A stretch of DNA of 64,000 bases from Acidobacteriaceae bacterium (GTDB taxonomy: Bacteria; Acidobacteriota; Terriglobia; Terriglobales; Acidobacteriaceae). Shown here piece after piece: positions 17,121-25,966 of the stretch. Made by a program: the position numbers and the translations under genes. A model generated the notes under the pieces. It worked only from the letters and a program-made list of their open reading frames with translations. It made no database searches and had not been told where the DNA came from. The DNA is taken from assembly GCA_003140235.1 (NCBI GenBank), contig PLJN01000037.1:1-64000 (forward strand), written 5' to 3'. Each line of letters starts with the position of its first letter. Position 1 is the first letter of the stretch.

Positions 17121-18179
17121 TCAGTGGCCGGGGATAATCGCGGTCTTGATCTGGTTGCCGCGGTCCAGCATTTGCTGCAAGACCTGTTTCAGTTTGGAGA
17201 GCGGCGCTTCACCCGTGATGTAGTCGGTGCTCTTGATTTTCTTTTCCATAATCAGGGAGAACGCCTTGCGCACGGTCTGCGGCGTGTGATGGAACGTGGC
17301 CTTCATGGTGATTTCAGAATAATGGAGACGATTGGTGTCCAATTCAACTTTGGTGCCACTGGCGCATCCGCCAAAGAAGTTCACGACTCCGCCGCGGCGC
17401 ACCATGTCCACGGCCCACTGCCAGGTCTGCGGACGGCCCACGGCTTCAATGACCGTGTCCGGACCGCGCCCTTCCGTCAGGCCAATGACAGCTTGTACCG
17501 GATCTTTCACTTTGCTGAGGTGCACAACGTCATCCGCACCAAAGCGTTTAGCCGCGGCAACTTGTTCATCGCGCTTGACCACGGAAATCACATTGCATCC
17601 AGCAAGTTTTGCAACCTGCACCAGCATCAACCCCAGCGGTCCAGCGCCAATAATGGCAACGGTGTCACCAATGTCGGCGCCCGTCTCCTGCAGTCCGCGG
17701 ATGGCGCAGGCCAAAGGCTCGGTCATGGCAGCGGACTCAAAACTAACGTCGTCCGGTAGCGCCAGCATATTGGCTTCGACAATGCGGCGCGGAATCTTGA
17801 TGTATTCGGCATAGGCGCCATTGTTGAACAGAAGATCTTCACAGATATTTTCCTGACGACGCAGGCAATAGAAACAGGAACCACAAGGAGCGGAATTCAG
17901 TGCGACAACCTTCATGCCTTTGCGAAAATCGCGCACGCCGGGGCCAACTTCGGCGACAACGCCGGAGAGCTCGTGACCGAACAGTGCCGGCGGCACAATC
18001 ATGCGCGCGTGATATCCACGCTGGAAAACCTTCAGGTCTGTCCCACAGGTCAGGGCAACGTTCACCTTCACCAGCACTTCTCCCGAATCGAGCACGGGGA
18101 TCGGGACCTGTTCAATTTTCACGTCCTCTTTACCGTAGAGGACCGCCGCTGTCATTTGTCGTTTCAATTTTTCTGCCAC
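17121..18179 (-). CDS. Zinc-dependent medium-chain alcohol dehydrogenase 1 in the hopanoid operon
   Basis: 352 residues. Catalytic-zinc Cys in CGTDLK, GHELSG for the zinc His/Glu pair, four structural-zinc cysteines in CGSCFYCLRRQENIC, and the NAD(P)-binding GAGPLGLMLVQ. Sorbitol/threonine dehydrogenase-like. The 16-bp overlap with the preceding dehydrogenase and tight spacing to hpnC put it firmly in the operon. A role in oxidising or reducing a hopanoid side-chain or head-group hydroxyl is inference; it is not one of the classical Hpn proteins. Confidence 0.85.
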   Translation of the reverse strand: MAEKLKRQMTAAVLYGKEDVKIEQVPIPVLDSGEVLVKVNVALTCGTDLKVFQRGYHARMIVPPALFGHELSGVVAEVGPGVRDFRKGMKVVALNSAPCGSCFYCLRRQENICEDLLFNNGAYAEYIKIPRRIVEANMLALPDDVSFESAAMTEPLACAIRGLQETGADIGDTVAIIGAGPLGLMLVQVAKLAGCNVISVVKRDEQVAAAKRFGADDVVHLSKVKDPVQAVIGLTEGRGPDTVIEAVGRPQTWQWAVDMVRRGGVVNFFGGCASGTKVELDTNRLHYSEITMKATFHHTPQTVRKAFSLIMEKKIKSTDYITGEAPLSKLKQVLQQMLDRGNQIKTAIIPGH

Positions 18180-19279
18180 TCCATTCCAGGTTGTATGACC
18201 ACCTTCATTGAATCGGGGCCCGGATTCGCCGCCAACTGCAAAGCTTCCACCGCGCGCTGTAGCGGAAAGCGATGTGTAATCAGCCGTGCAAAATCAATCT
18301 CGCCACTGAACACCAGGCGTACGGTGTCGTCTTGCAGGTCCACCGAAGCGCTATACGATCCCATTAACGTTCTCTCATCGACGCAAACCGCAGCCGGATC
18401 AATAGCGACTTCGCCACGCTGCGTCTGAGCAAATAACATGATCCTGCCGCCGGGTCTTGCGGCGTCCATCGCGGGACGAATCAGGCTGTTGCCGGCAGTG
18501 GCCAGAATCACGGCATCTGCGCCACGACCTTCGGTCAATTCCCGAACTTTCGCCAGCGGATCAGCCTCAGCCGCGTTCACGCTGTGGCCGAGCCCGTAGC
18601 TCCTACCTATTGTAAGCCGTTGAGGATACAAATCGGAAGTTACTACCGTCGCACCCGTCCGGCTGGCCAGGACCGCCAGCATGATGCCAATAGGCCCCTG
18701 TCCGATGACCAAAACCGTCTCATCGCGCTGGAGCCCAAGGGCGTAAATGGCCTTCAAACAAGTGTTTACCGGCTCAATAAAGGAAGCCTGCTCGTAGGAG
18801 ACCGAATCTGGGATTTTAACCAGTCCGCGGCGGACGATCCAGTCCATTACCCGGACATACTCGGCAAATCCACCTCCGCTGGGCTCAAAACCGGCCGTGA
18901 CACCGACCTTCTTATATACCGGACATTGGGCAAAAACCTTGTGGCGGCAGTAATAGCACTCGCCGCAGGGTATGTGATGAAAAACCATCACCCGATCTCC
19001 GATCTGGAAGTCTTTGACTCCCTGGCCTACGGCAACAATCTGGCCGGCGGTTTCATGGCCAAAAATCCTGGGCGCGGAGTGTGAGCCGGTGGCGATCTTC
19101 TTTAGATCTGTGCCGCAGATGCCACAAGTGTGGACCCGAATCAGGACTTCGCCGATTCCGATCTGAGGAACCGGCGCCTGTTCCAAACGCACATCCTGCT
19201 TGCCGTGATACACGGCAGCCTGCATGGACTGCGGAATTGCGTCAGAGTCGTTTCCGGTTTTTTGAGTTGCCGTTTGCAT
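18164..19279 (-). CDS. Zinc-dependent medium-chain alcohol dehydrogenase 2 in the hopanoid operon
   Basis: 371 residues. HTCGICGTDLKK carries the catalytic-zinc Cys, GHETAG the second-shell His/Glu, CGECYYCRHKVFAQC the structural-zinc site, and GQGPIGIMLAVLA the cofactor site. It resembles its downstream neighbour in layout, suggesting paralogues with sequential or heteromeric roles. It ends 16 bp into that gene and starts 9 bp after hpnG. Substrate unknown. Confidence 0.85.
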   Translation of the reverse strand: MQTATQKTGNDSDAIPQSMQAAVYHGKQDVRLEQAPVPQIGIGEVLIRVHTCGICGTDLKKIATGSHSAPRIFGHETAGQIVAVGQGVKDFQIGDRVMVFHHIPCGECYYCRHKVFAQCPVYKKVGVTAGFEPSGGGFAEYVRVMDWIVRRGLVKIPDSVSYEQASFIEPVNTCLKAIYALGLQRDETVLVIGQGPIGIMLAVLASRTGATVVTSDLYPQRLTIGRSYGLGHSVNAAEADPLAKVRELTEGRGADAVILATAGNSLIRPAMDAARPGGRIMLFAQTQRGEVAIDPAAVCVDERTLMGSYSASVDLQDDTVRLVFSGEIDFARLITHRFPLQRAVEALQLAANPGPDSMKVVIQPGMEWQKN

Positions 19280-19288
19280 TAGTCAGCT

Positions 19289-19981
19289 CTAACTCGTTGG
19301 CACATTCTTCGCGAGCCAGCCGCAAAGTGCCCGTGTCGCGCGTTTCGTATTCTGGGCCAGGGCAATGGTCTTGCCCCAATACCAAGGGCGAATACTAACC
19401 CAAAAAACGAATTTTCCAGTCTGAAAATTGCCTTGTGTGTCCACAAACTTATTCAGAGGTAGCATCTGAAAATCCGACTCGTCAGAGATCGCTTTCACGC
19501 AGCGAAACGTAATTTGCTCCTGCTGCGCCACTTTGGCCACTCCCGCGGCTTCCATATCTACAGCAAGCGCATGGAAGCGTTCCACCAAACCGGCCCTGGC
19601 ATCTTTCGATTCAGCAATTTCACTCGCACTCACCAGAATGCCGCCCCCGACCATCTCCGCCCCAAAGACACTGCGATATTCGGACCCGCTGGCTGCGTCC
19701 ACAGTAACGTTTGGCGTGATAACGCTGCCCACTTTCAAACTGCGAATCAACGCTCCGGCAAGCCCGGCCGAAATCAACATCTGCGGCCGAAACTTTGCTA
19801 CCACTGCGTTGGCCGCCAACTCCGACCGCGTGCAGCCAATGCCGCCCGCTACGGCGATAATGCCGTCTTTCTCATAGAGCCGGAAAGTTCCGCTATTCTG
19901 ACTTAGTACTATTTGATTCCAACCACGGACCCAGGGTTGTAATTCACGTTCCAGCGCAGCAATGACGGCAACTTTGCTCAT
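19289..19981 (-). CDS. hpnG: Hopanoid-associated nucleoside phosphorylase HpnG
   Basis: 230 residues of the purine nucleoside phosphorylase/MTAN family. HpnG removes adenine from adenosylhopane to give ribosylhopane or its phosphate. Visible are the N-terminal strand KVAVIAALERELQP, GGIGCTRSELAA, ISAGLAGAL and VDMEAAGVAKVA with the family Glu. ATG 19981 overlaps the hpnA stop by 4 bp; the longer upstream frame is rejected on that basis. Confidence 0.88.
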   Translation of the reverse strand: MSKVAVIAALERELQPWVRGWNQIVLSQNSGTFRLYEKDGIIAVAGGIGCTRSELAANAVVAKFRPQMLISAGLAGALIRSLKVGSVITPNVTVDAASGSEYRSVFGAEMVGGGILVSASEIAESKDARAGLVERFHALAVDMEAAGVAKVAQQEQITFRCVKAISDESDFQMLPLNKFVDTQGNFQTGKFVFWVSIRPWYWGKTIALAQNTKRATRALCGWLAKNVPTS

Positions 19982-20997
19982 GCTCCGGCCGTGGCAATCT
20001 GGCCTGCCGCTTCCACGTAGCCGTGCGTTTGAAACCAATTGATCGCCCGGCGCAGTGCATCCTGCACTGGAAGGACTTTGTATCCCAGTTCGCGTTCTGC
20101 TTTAGCCGATGAAGCAAACATCTTCTTGCGGCCCATCTTTACGGCGTCAACGGTAGCGCGGGGCTCTTTGCCACGAAGCGTCCCTGTGATGAACTGGTCG
20201 AACACTGCAAACCCCATCGCCACAGCATGGGGAACTCTCATCGTCGGTGATGGCAATCCCGTGAGTGCAGACAGCTTGTCTAATATCTGCTTCAACGTCA
20301 GGTCCTCGCCGCCCAGAATGTAGCGTTCACCGGGAATCGCTTTCTCCATGGCCAGCAGATGCCCGCGAGCGACTTCGTTGGCGTCAGCCAGATTCAAGCC
20401 TGTGTCCACGTAAGCGGGAAACTTTCGATTGAGAAAATCAACGATGATTCTTCCGGTGGGCGTAGGCTTGATGTCCATTTCGCCAATCGGCGTTGTGGGA
20501 TTGACCACCACCACGTTGGCTCCGCTCTTCCCTGCTTCCAACGCAACCTGCTCTGCCATGAACTTGGAGCGCTTGTAGTGGCCGACCATATCACTGAGAG
20601 ATACAGGGGAGCTCTCGTCGGCAACGTGGCCTTCTTTCGTGAATCCCATAGTCGCCACCGAACTGGTGCAGATCACGCGGCGCACTCCACTCTGCTGCGC
20701 GGCGCTGATGATGGCCCGCGTGCCTTCCACGTTCGCTCGATACATTTCGTCAGGATCGCGGACCCACAGCCGGTAGTCGGCCGCAACGTGAAAGACAAAC
20801 TCACAGCCCGACATGGATTTCTTCAGCGACTGAGGCTCGCGCAGGTCGCCCGTGACCCGATCAGCCTTCAAGTCAGCGATGTTGTCCATACGGCTGGTGG
20901 AGCGGACCAGCAGGCGTAAATCTGCACCCTGGCCAGCAAGCGCACGCGCTACGTGACTGCCGACGAACCCGGTGGCTCCTGTGATGAAGACTTTCAT
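19978..20997 (-). CDS. hpnA: Hopanoid-associated NAD-dependent sugar epimerase/dehydrogenase HpnA
   Basis: 339 residues, extended short-chain dehydrogenase. N-terminal Rossmann motif TGATGFVGSHVARAL, catalytic YKRSK (Tyr-x3-Lys) after the ICTSSVATMG Ser strand. Named HpnA from its recurrent link to hopanoid loci; the precise reaction is not settled. ATGA overlap with hpnG downstream. The 5' side is separated from the next upstream operon gene by a 147-bp gap containing a large inverted repeat. Confidence 0.88.
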   Translation of the reverse strand: MKVFITGATGFVGSHVARALAGQGADLRLLVRSTSRMDNIADLKADRVTGDLREPQSLKKSMSGCEFVFHVAADYRLWVRDPDEMYRANVEGTRAIISAAQQSGVRRVICTSSVATMGFTKEGHVADESSPVSLSDMVGHYKRSKFMAEQVALEAGKSGANVVVVNPTTPIGEMDIKPTPTGRIIVDFLNRKFPAYVDTGLNLADANEVARGHLLAMEKAIPGERYILGGEDLTLKQILDKLSALTGLPSPTMRVPHAVAMGFAVFDQFITGTLRGKEPRATVDAVKMGRKKMFASSAKAERELGYKVLPVQDALRRAINWFQTHGYVEAAGQIATAGA

Positions 20998-21006
20998 AGA
21001 GGTTTT

Positions 21007-21139
21007 ATCCCGAGCGACAGCGAGGGATCCCTATGGCCGAGAATAGTCTCCAGGTAAAGAGATCGCAGTTGCCGCTTCAAACTTGTTCTCAGAAACGAGA
21101 CCCTTCAGGATCATAGGGTTCCCTCGCTACGCTCGGGAT
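21007..21139. repeat. Long imperfect inverted repeat between hpnA and its upstream gene
   Basis: Arms ATCCCGAGCGACAGCGAGGG (then ATCCCTATG) at 21007-21035 and CATAGGGTT then CCCTCGCTACGCTCGGGAT at 21112-21139 can fold into a hairpin with a 76-bp loop region. Same architecture as the element at 55280-55410. Its position inside the operon could reduce transcription of distal genes or stabilise the upstream message (inference). Confidence 0.8.
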
Positions 21140-21144
21140 GTTGG

Positions 21145-21597
21145 CTAAGAAAGCGCTTCTGGCTCAATCCTGATGTTTTTCTCACCCGACTGTTTCTTTT
21201 CCCAGTACTTCTTGACCCAGGCTTCCCAGCTCTTGCCCGCTGCCGGATCGCGGTCGGAAAATTTCAGCGCGGCGATTTCGGCATACGGCACCACAATTTT
21301 CTGGTTGGAATCCTTCGGCAGCAGGCGGACAACCGACTCGATTAAGGTCCGGCCCGTGCGTCGATCAAAAATGTAGCCTTCGATCGTGGTACCGTCTTTG
21401 CGTGTGATGATCACGTCGCCGCGATAGTCGAACGCTTTTTCCAGTGCGCTGCGGACTTCCTCTTCGCTGGCCAGCTCAGGCACCCAGCCTTCTAGCTTCT
21501 CGTGCGCGAATCCCGGGACTACTTCAAGCGTGTCGGGGTCTTTGGCCAGCAACGCCGGATCTTCCACGGCTTGTCGTCCATTGGCGGAGCCGCTCAT
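21145..21597 (-). CDS. Conserved hypothetical protein in the hopanoid operon
   Basis: 150 residues, soluble, no signal peptide. The central part (DYRGDVIITRKDGTTIEGYI, later RLLPKD and IVVPYAEIAALKFSDRD) looks like a small beta-barrel, Sm/PRC-like fold, but no family is assigned with confidence. ATG 21597 overlaps the hpnH stop by 4 bp, which indicates coupled translation and a linked role. Confidence 0.75.
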   Translation of the reverse strand: MSGSANGRQAVEDPALLAKDPDTLEVVPGFAHEKLEGWVPELASEEEVRSALEKAFDYRGDVIITRKDGTTIEGYIFDRRTGRTLIESVVRLLPKDSNQKIVVPYAEIAALKFSDRDPAAGKSWEAWVKKYWEKKQSGEKNIRIEPEALS

Positions 21598-22730
21598 ATT
21601 GTTGACACCGTTTCTTCGAGGTGCGCGGGAGATTCCGCAATTTGCACCAGCGGATTGTAGCTGTGCACCGGACGGGTCGTTTCGTTCAGCATCTGGAGAG
21701 CTTCTTCATCTTTGTAGGTGCCGCTGAATACAGACGCTTTGACCATGGCGAAGAACCCGCGGAGCGAACCGAAGCCATCATCGACGGAGGAAGCTTCATA
21801 GCCGCTATGCACCATGCAGTTCGCGCATTTCGGATTGCCCGACTCCGTCCCGTAATTCTGCCACTCGGTAGCCGCCATCAGTTCTTTGAAAGTATCGGCA
21901 TAGCCATCCTGCAGCAGATAACAAGGCTTCTGCCAGCCAAACAGGTTATATGTGGGCATGCCCCACGGCGTGCAGGCATAATCGCGTTTGCCCATCAGGA
22001 ATTCTGGAAACAGCGGCGACATATTAAAACGCCAGCTTTTCTTGCGGTTCGACAGAATGGCGCGGAACATGCGCCGCGTGCGTGCACGGCCGAGAAAATG
22101 TTTCTGGTCCGGCGCTTTGTCGTACGAATAGCCAGGCGAAAGCATCATGCCCTCGACGCCGAGGTCCATCATTTCGTCAAAGAAAGCGCGCACGCTATTC
22201 GGATCAGCGCCGTCAAAGAGCGTGGTGTTGGTGGTGACGCGGAAACCGCGCTTCAAAGCCTTGCGTATGCCTTCCATCGCCAGGTCGTAGCCGCCTTCAC
22301 GGCAGACAGAAAAATCGTGGTGGTCGCGCTGGCCGTCCATGTGTACGGAGAACGTCAGATACTTGCTCGGTTTGAAGAGGTCGAGCTTCTCTTTGAGCAG
22401 CAGCGCATTGGTGCACAGGTAAATGTATTTCTTGCGCGCGACCAGGCCTTCCACAATCTTATCGATCTGGGAATGCATGAGCGGCTCGCCGCCAGGAATG
22501 CTGACGGTAGGCACGCCGCATTCTTCCACGGCGCGGAAACACTCTTCGGGCGTAAGTTCTTTCTTCAGGATGTGGGCCGGATATTGGATCTTGCCGCATC
22601 CGGCGCAAGCCAGATTGCAGCGGAAGAGCGGCTCCAGCATCAGCACGAGCGGATAGCGCTTGCGACCCGCGAGCTTTTGTTTGACTACGTAGCTCGCGAC
22701 CGTCCACATCTGTGAAATAGGTACTGGCAA
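21594..22730 (-). CDS. hpnH: Adenosyl-hopene transferase HpnH (radical SAM)
   Basis: 378 residues. Radical SAM cluster site CNLACAGC (C-x3-C-x2-C) near residue 38, followed by SIPGGEPLMH. HpnH adds the 5'-deoxyadenosyl group to diploptene to form adenosylhopane, the first step of side-chain extension. A C-terminal CANCMVHSGYE segment is typical of the family. It lies 99 bp after shc, with a twin-palindrome element in the gap, and overlaps the next gene by 4 bp. Confidence 0.93.
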   Translation of the reverse strand: MPVPISQMWTVASYVVKQKLAGRKRYPLVLMLEPLFRCNLACAGCGKIQYPAHILKKELTPEECFRAVEECGVPTVSIPGGEPLMHSQIDKIVEGLVARKKYIYLCTNALLLKEKLDLFKPSKYLTFSVHMDGQRDHHDFSVCREGGYDLAMEGIRKALKRGFRVTTNTTLFDGADPNSVRAFFDEMMDLGVEGMMLSPGYSYDKAPDQKHFLGRARTRRMFRAILSNRKKSWRFNMSPLFPEFLMGKRDYACTPWGMPTYNLFGWQKPCYLLQDGYADTFKELMAATEWQNYGTESGNPKCANCMVHSGYEASSVDDGFGSLRGFFAMVKASVFSGTYKDEEALQMLNETTRPVHSYNPLVQIAESPAHLEETVSTI

Positions 22731-22751
22731 AATTCCTCCAACGTTCTCTAG

Positions 22752-22807
22752 CCGGGGCTAAAGCCCCGGATTCTTGTTCAACTCTTTTCACGGCCCTGAA
22801 GGGCCGT
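22752..22807. repeat. Twin palindrome element between shc and hpnH
   Basis: Two short perfect palindromes: CCGGGGCTaaAGCCCCGG (22752-22769) and ACGGCCCTgaAGGGCCGT (22790-22807), 20 bp apart. The same two-palindrome layout is at 53254-53305. Confidence 0.8.
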
Positions 22808-22829
22808 TCTTCCACCGATCTGCGCACCG

Positions 22830-24836
22830 TTAGCCGCGCTGATACCCCGGGCTGCTTTCACGACCATCCAGCGCCGAGAACTTTTGCGCATACGTGGAAA
22901 GCGCAATCAACGGGAAATAGTCGCGATACAGGTGATACGCGAGATAAAAGACCCGCGGGAATCCCGTACCGGTGTATTCGTCTTCGTCCCAGTGGCCATC
23001 GGCCCGCTGCTTTTCCAGAAGATACAAAATACCGCGCTGAACGGACTCGCTGCGCGTGTCGCCGCCGGCCAGCAGGCCCATAATCGCCCACGCCGTTTGT
23101 GACGGAGTGCTGGGACCAATGCCGCGCGCGGTAGGATCGTCATACGATCCGCAGCTTTCGCCCCAACCGCCATCAGGGTTCTGGACCATGCGCAACCACT
23201 CCGCCCCTTGCTGGACGTAAGGCTCATGCAGGTCCACACCCATGGCTTCCAGACCGCGCAGAACTTGCATGGTGCCGTAAATGTAATTCACGCCCCAGCG
23301 TCCGAACCACGAACCATCCGGCTCCTGCTGGCTCAGGATGAACTTGATCGCTTTCTTTACTCGCGGATCATCTTGGGTGCAGCCATACGCGGCCAGCATT
23401 TCCAGGACGCGGCCTGTGATGTCCACGGTCGGCGGATCGAGCATGGCGTTGTGATCGGCAAAAGGAACTTGCTGGAAGACCATGCGCGTATTGTCTTTAT
23501 CGAACGACGCCCAGCCGCCGTTCTTGCACTGCATGGCAAAGATCCAATCAATAGCGCGTGTGGATACCTGGTGCTGATAGCGTTCGCGCGGATTGTCAAC
23601 TTTATCCAGGCCCAGCAGGACCATGGCGGAGTCATCCACGTCAGGGTAAAACTCGTTATTGAATTCGAAGTACCAACCGCCGGGAGCAACATTGCGGACT
23701 TTCACCGCCCAGTCGCCCTTCTGGCGTACTTCCTTGGTCAGCAGCCAGTCAGCAGCTTTGATCATTCGCGGATCGGACTTGGAGACGCCGCTCTCGCCCA
23801 AAGCAAATACGGCGTAGGCTGTGTCCCACACCGGCGATATCGCGGGTTGCATGCGGAAGCTCGGCTCGGAGATGCCGGGAATGCCGGGCTCTTCAATGCC
23901 CAGCTTTTCAAATTCATCCAACGCGCGGATTACCTGCGGATCGTCGGTGGAATACCCAAGGCAGCGCAACGCGATGATGGAATTCAGAATGCCGGGATAG
24001 ATGGCGCCCAGGCCATCCGACATTTCAAAACGTTCCAGCATCCATTTTTCGGCTTTCTTCAATGCCAGAGTGCGCAACGGCCGTATGTGGAAACGTTCGC
24101 AGAAATGTCCCAGGCGGTTCAGCACCAGAAAGAAATTGCGCCAGGAGATGAACGTCTTGTTCCACTTGAGATGCAGGTTCTTGGCGTGGCGTCCATCAGT
24201 GAACAACTCATCAATGCACATTTCCGCGGGTAGCTTTTTCAGCGGCTTCTTGGCATAAGCAATCGAGAGCGGCACCAGGATGGCCCGCGACCAAGAGGAA
24301 ATCTCGTAGATGTTGAACCAAAACCAGTTCGGGAACAGGACGATTTCCGGCGGAACAAAGGGAACAGCCTCCCAGTCATACTGACCGAGAAAGCAAAGAT
24401 AGATTTTGGTGAACGTGTTGCACTCGGTAACGCCGCCCAGTTGCAGGATGACGGCGCGAGCACGCTCGAGCACTGGATGGTCCGGCTTGTAGCCCATCAG
24501 CTTGAGCGCAAAGTAAGCCTTGACGGACGCGCTGACGTTGGAAGCACCGTGACCGTAAATCGGCCAGCCACCGTCTTGATTTTGATGACGCAGGATCTCC
24601 GGCACCGCCCGCTGCATGCGGCCGAGGTTTCCCGTACCCAGGAGCGTGTGAATGATGATGTAGTCGGATTCCAGCGTGGTGTCGGCTTCCAGCTCGCCGC
24701 ACCAGTATCCGTCCTCACGCTGCTGCGCGAACAGGTAGTCGCGCGCCTGTTCCATGCCGTGAGTCACACGGCCCAGCAGGTCATCAATTTTTCCGAACAG
24801 CATTTGTGCGGGATGCCGTCCGACCTTCTCGCTCAT
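22830..24836 (-). CDS. shc: Squalene-hopene cyclase
   Basis: 668 residues; cyclises squalene to hopene/diplopterol at the inner membrane. The catalytic D-x-D-D motif is D399-V-D401-D402 in YPDVDDSAM. Several QW repeats are visible (QREDGYWCGE, QNQDGGWPIYG, CKNGGWASFD, QEPDGSWFGRWG, QNPDGGWGES, QRADGHWDEDE). Full length for the family. It starts 3 bp after the ispH stop. Confidence 0.96.
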   Translation of the reverse strand: MSEKVGRHPAQMLFGKIDDLLGRVTHGMEQARDYLFAQQREDGYWCGELEADTTLESDYIIIHTLLGTGNLGRMQRAVPEILRHQNQDGGWPIYGHGASNVSASVKAYFALKLMGYKPDHPVLERARAVILQLGGVTECNTFTKIYLCFLGQYDWEAVPFVPPEIVLFPNWFWFNIYEISSWSRAILVPLSIAYAKKPLKKLPAEMCIDELFTDGRHAKNLHLKWNKTFISWRNFFLVLNRLGHFCERFHIRPLRTLALKKAEKWMLERFEMSDGLGAIYPGILNSIIALRCLGYSTDDPQVIRALDEFEKLGIEEPGIPGISEPSFRMQPAISPVWDTAYAVFALGESGVSKSDPRMIKAADWLLTKEVRQKGDWAVKVRNVAPGGWYFEFNNEFYPDVDDSAMVLLGLDKVDNPRERYQHQVSTRAIDWIFAMQCKNGGWASFDKDNTRMVFQQVPFADHNAMLDPPTVDITGRVLEMLAAYGCTQDDPRVKKAIKFILSQQEPDGSWFGRWGVNYIYGTMQVLRGLEAMGVDLHEPYVQQGAEWLRMVQNPDGGWGESCGSYDDPTARGIGPSTPSQTAWAIMGLLAGGDTRSESVQRGILYLLEKQRADGHWDEDEYTGTGFPRVFYLAYHLYRDYFPLIALSTYAQKFSALDGRESSPGYQRG

Positions 24837-24839
24837 GGC

Positions 24840-25808
24840 TTACTCCACCGCAGCTGGGGCCGCGGCAATGGCTTCCACGATTTCCGGCGGCAGACCAAAC
24901 CGGACGTTTTCCGGCATGACCTCCACCTCGCGGATGTTGGTAAACCCTTTTTGCTGGAGAAACTCCACTGCCTGCTCCACGAGAACTTCCGGAGCAGAAG
25001 CGCCGGCGGTGAGGCTGACAGTCTTCACGCCCTCCAGCCACTCGGGCCGTATGTCATTCGCGGTATCAATCAAATAAGAAGGCGTGCCCAGGTTGGTGGA
25101 AACTTCCACCAACCGGTTGGAGTTGGAGCTGTTCTCCGATCCAACCACCAGCAGCAGGTCGGCCTGATGCGCCACGTCTTTCACCGCGGTCTGGCGGTTC
25201 TGCGTGGCATAGCAGATATCCTGCGCGTGCGGGCCTTCGATCAAAGGAAACTTTTTGCGCAGCGCTGCGATCACATCCTGAGTTTCATCCAGGCTGAGCG
25301 TGGTCTGCGTAATATACGCGACGCGCGTGGGATCGGGAACTTCCAGATACTCCACTTCTTCCGGACTGCCCACGACCTGCGTGACGTCCGGGGCCTCGCC
25401 TAGCGTGCCGATGACTTCATCATGGTCGCGATGGCCGATCAGAATAATGCTGTAGCCGCCGTTGGCGTACTTCACAGCTTCCACGTGGACTTTGGTCACC
25501 AGAGGACAAGTTGCGTCAATGATGCGCAGGTCGCGCAGCTTGCTCGCTTCACGCACTGTGGGCGAAACGCCGTGGGCGCTGTAAATCAGCCGCTGGCCGT
25601 CCGGGACTTCATAGACTTCGTCTACGAAAATGGCGCCCTTGGCTTTCAGTTCTTCCACCACATAGCGGTTGTGAACGATCTCTTTGCGCACATAGATCGG
25701 CGGGCCGAAGGCGTCCAGCGCAATGCGGACAATATCAATGGCACGCACAACCCCGGCGCAAAAACCCCGGGGCTTCAGGAGCAGTAAAGTCTTGGCTTCT
25801 TCAGGCAT
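24840..25808 (-). CDS. ispH: 4-hydroxy-3-methylbut-2-enyl diphosphate reductase IspH
   Basis: About 322 residues; last enzyme of the MEP pathway, an iron-sulfur reductase that makes isopentenyl and dimethylallyl diphosphate. The three cluster cysteines lie in RGFCAGV, DATCPLV and DICYATQNRQ. SENSSNSNRL and TAGASAPE are also conserved. ATG 25808 is preferred over 25826, which only adds MYNSAH. It heads the - strand operon and delivers precursors to squalene synthesis. Confidence 0.94.
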   Translation of the reverse strand: MPEEAKTLLLLKPRGFCAGVVRAIDIVRIALDAFGPPIYVRKEIVHNRYVVEELKAKGAIFVDEVYEVPDGQRLIYSAHGVSPTVREASKLRDLRIIDATCPLVTKVHVEAVKYANGGYSIILIGHRDHDEVIGTLGEAPDVTQVVGSPEEVEYLEVPDPTRVAYITQTTLSLDETQDVIAALRKKFPLIEGPHAQDICYATQNRQTAVKDVAHQADLLLVVGSENSSNSNRLVEVSTNLGTPSYLIDTANDIRPEWLEGVKTVSLTAGASAPEVLVEQAVEFLQQKGFTNIREVEVMPENVRFGLPPEIVEAIAAAPAAVE

Positions 25809-25966
25809 GTGTGCAGAATTATACATTTTGGGGGCTCAATTTAGTCACCTAAGTTTAACCGATCGTTAACGTGGGGACGAAGGTAAGCCATTGAAAGAGC
25901 GAGATTTAGCATTGATTGGTGGAATCTGGCGGTAAAGGGGACGAGAGACGAGAATCTCGCAGCCTT

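Noticed and set aside
21621-22715. 364-codon open frame antisense to hpnH
   Set aside because: Shadow of hpnH caused by high GC; composition rich in Arg/His/Ala without domain patterns.
23208-24233. 341-codon open frame antisense to shc
   Set aside because: Mirrors the codon structure of a GC-rich gene; no ribosome site, no family features, and lies fully inside squalene-hopene cyclase.
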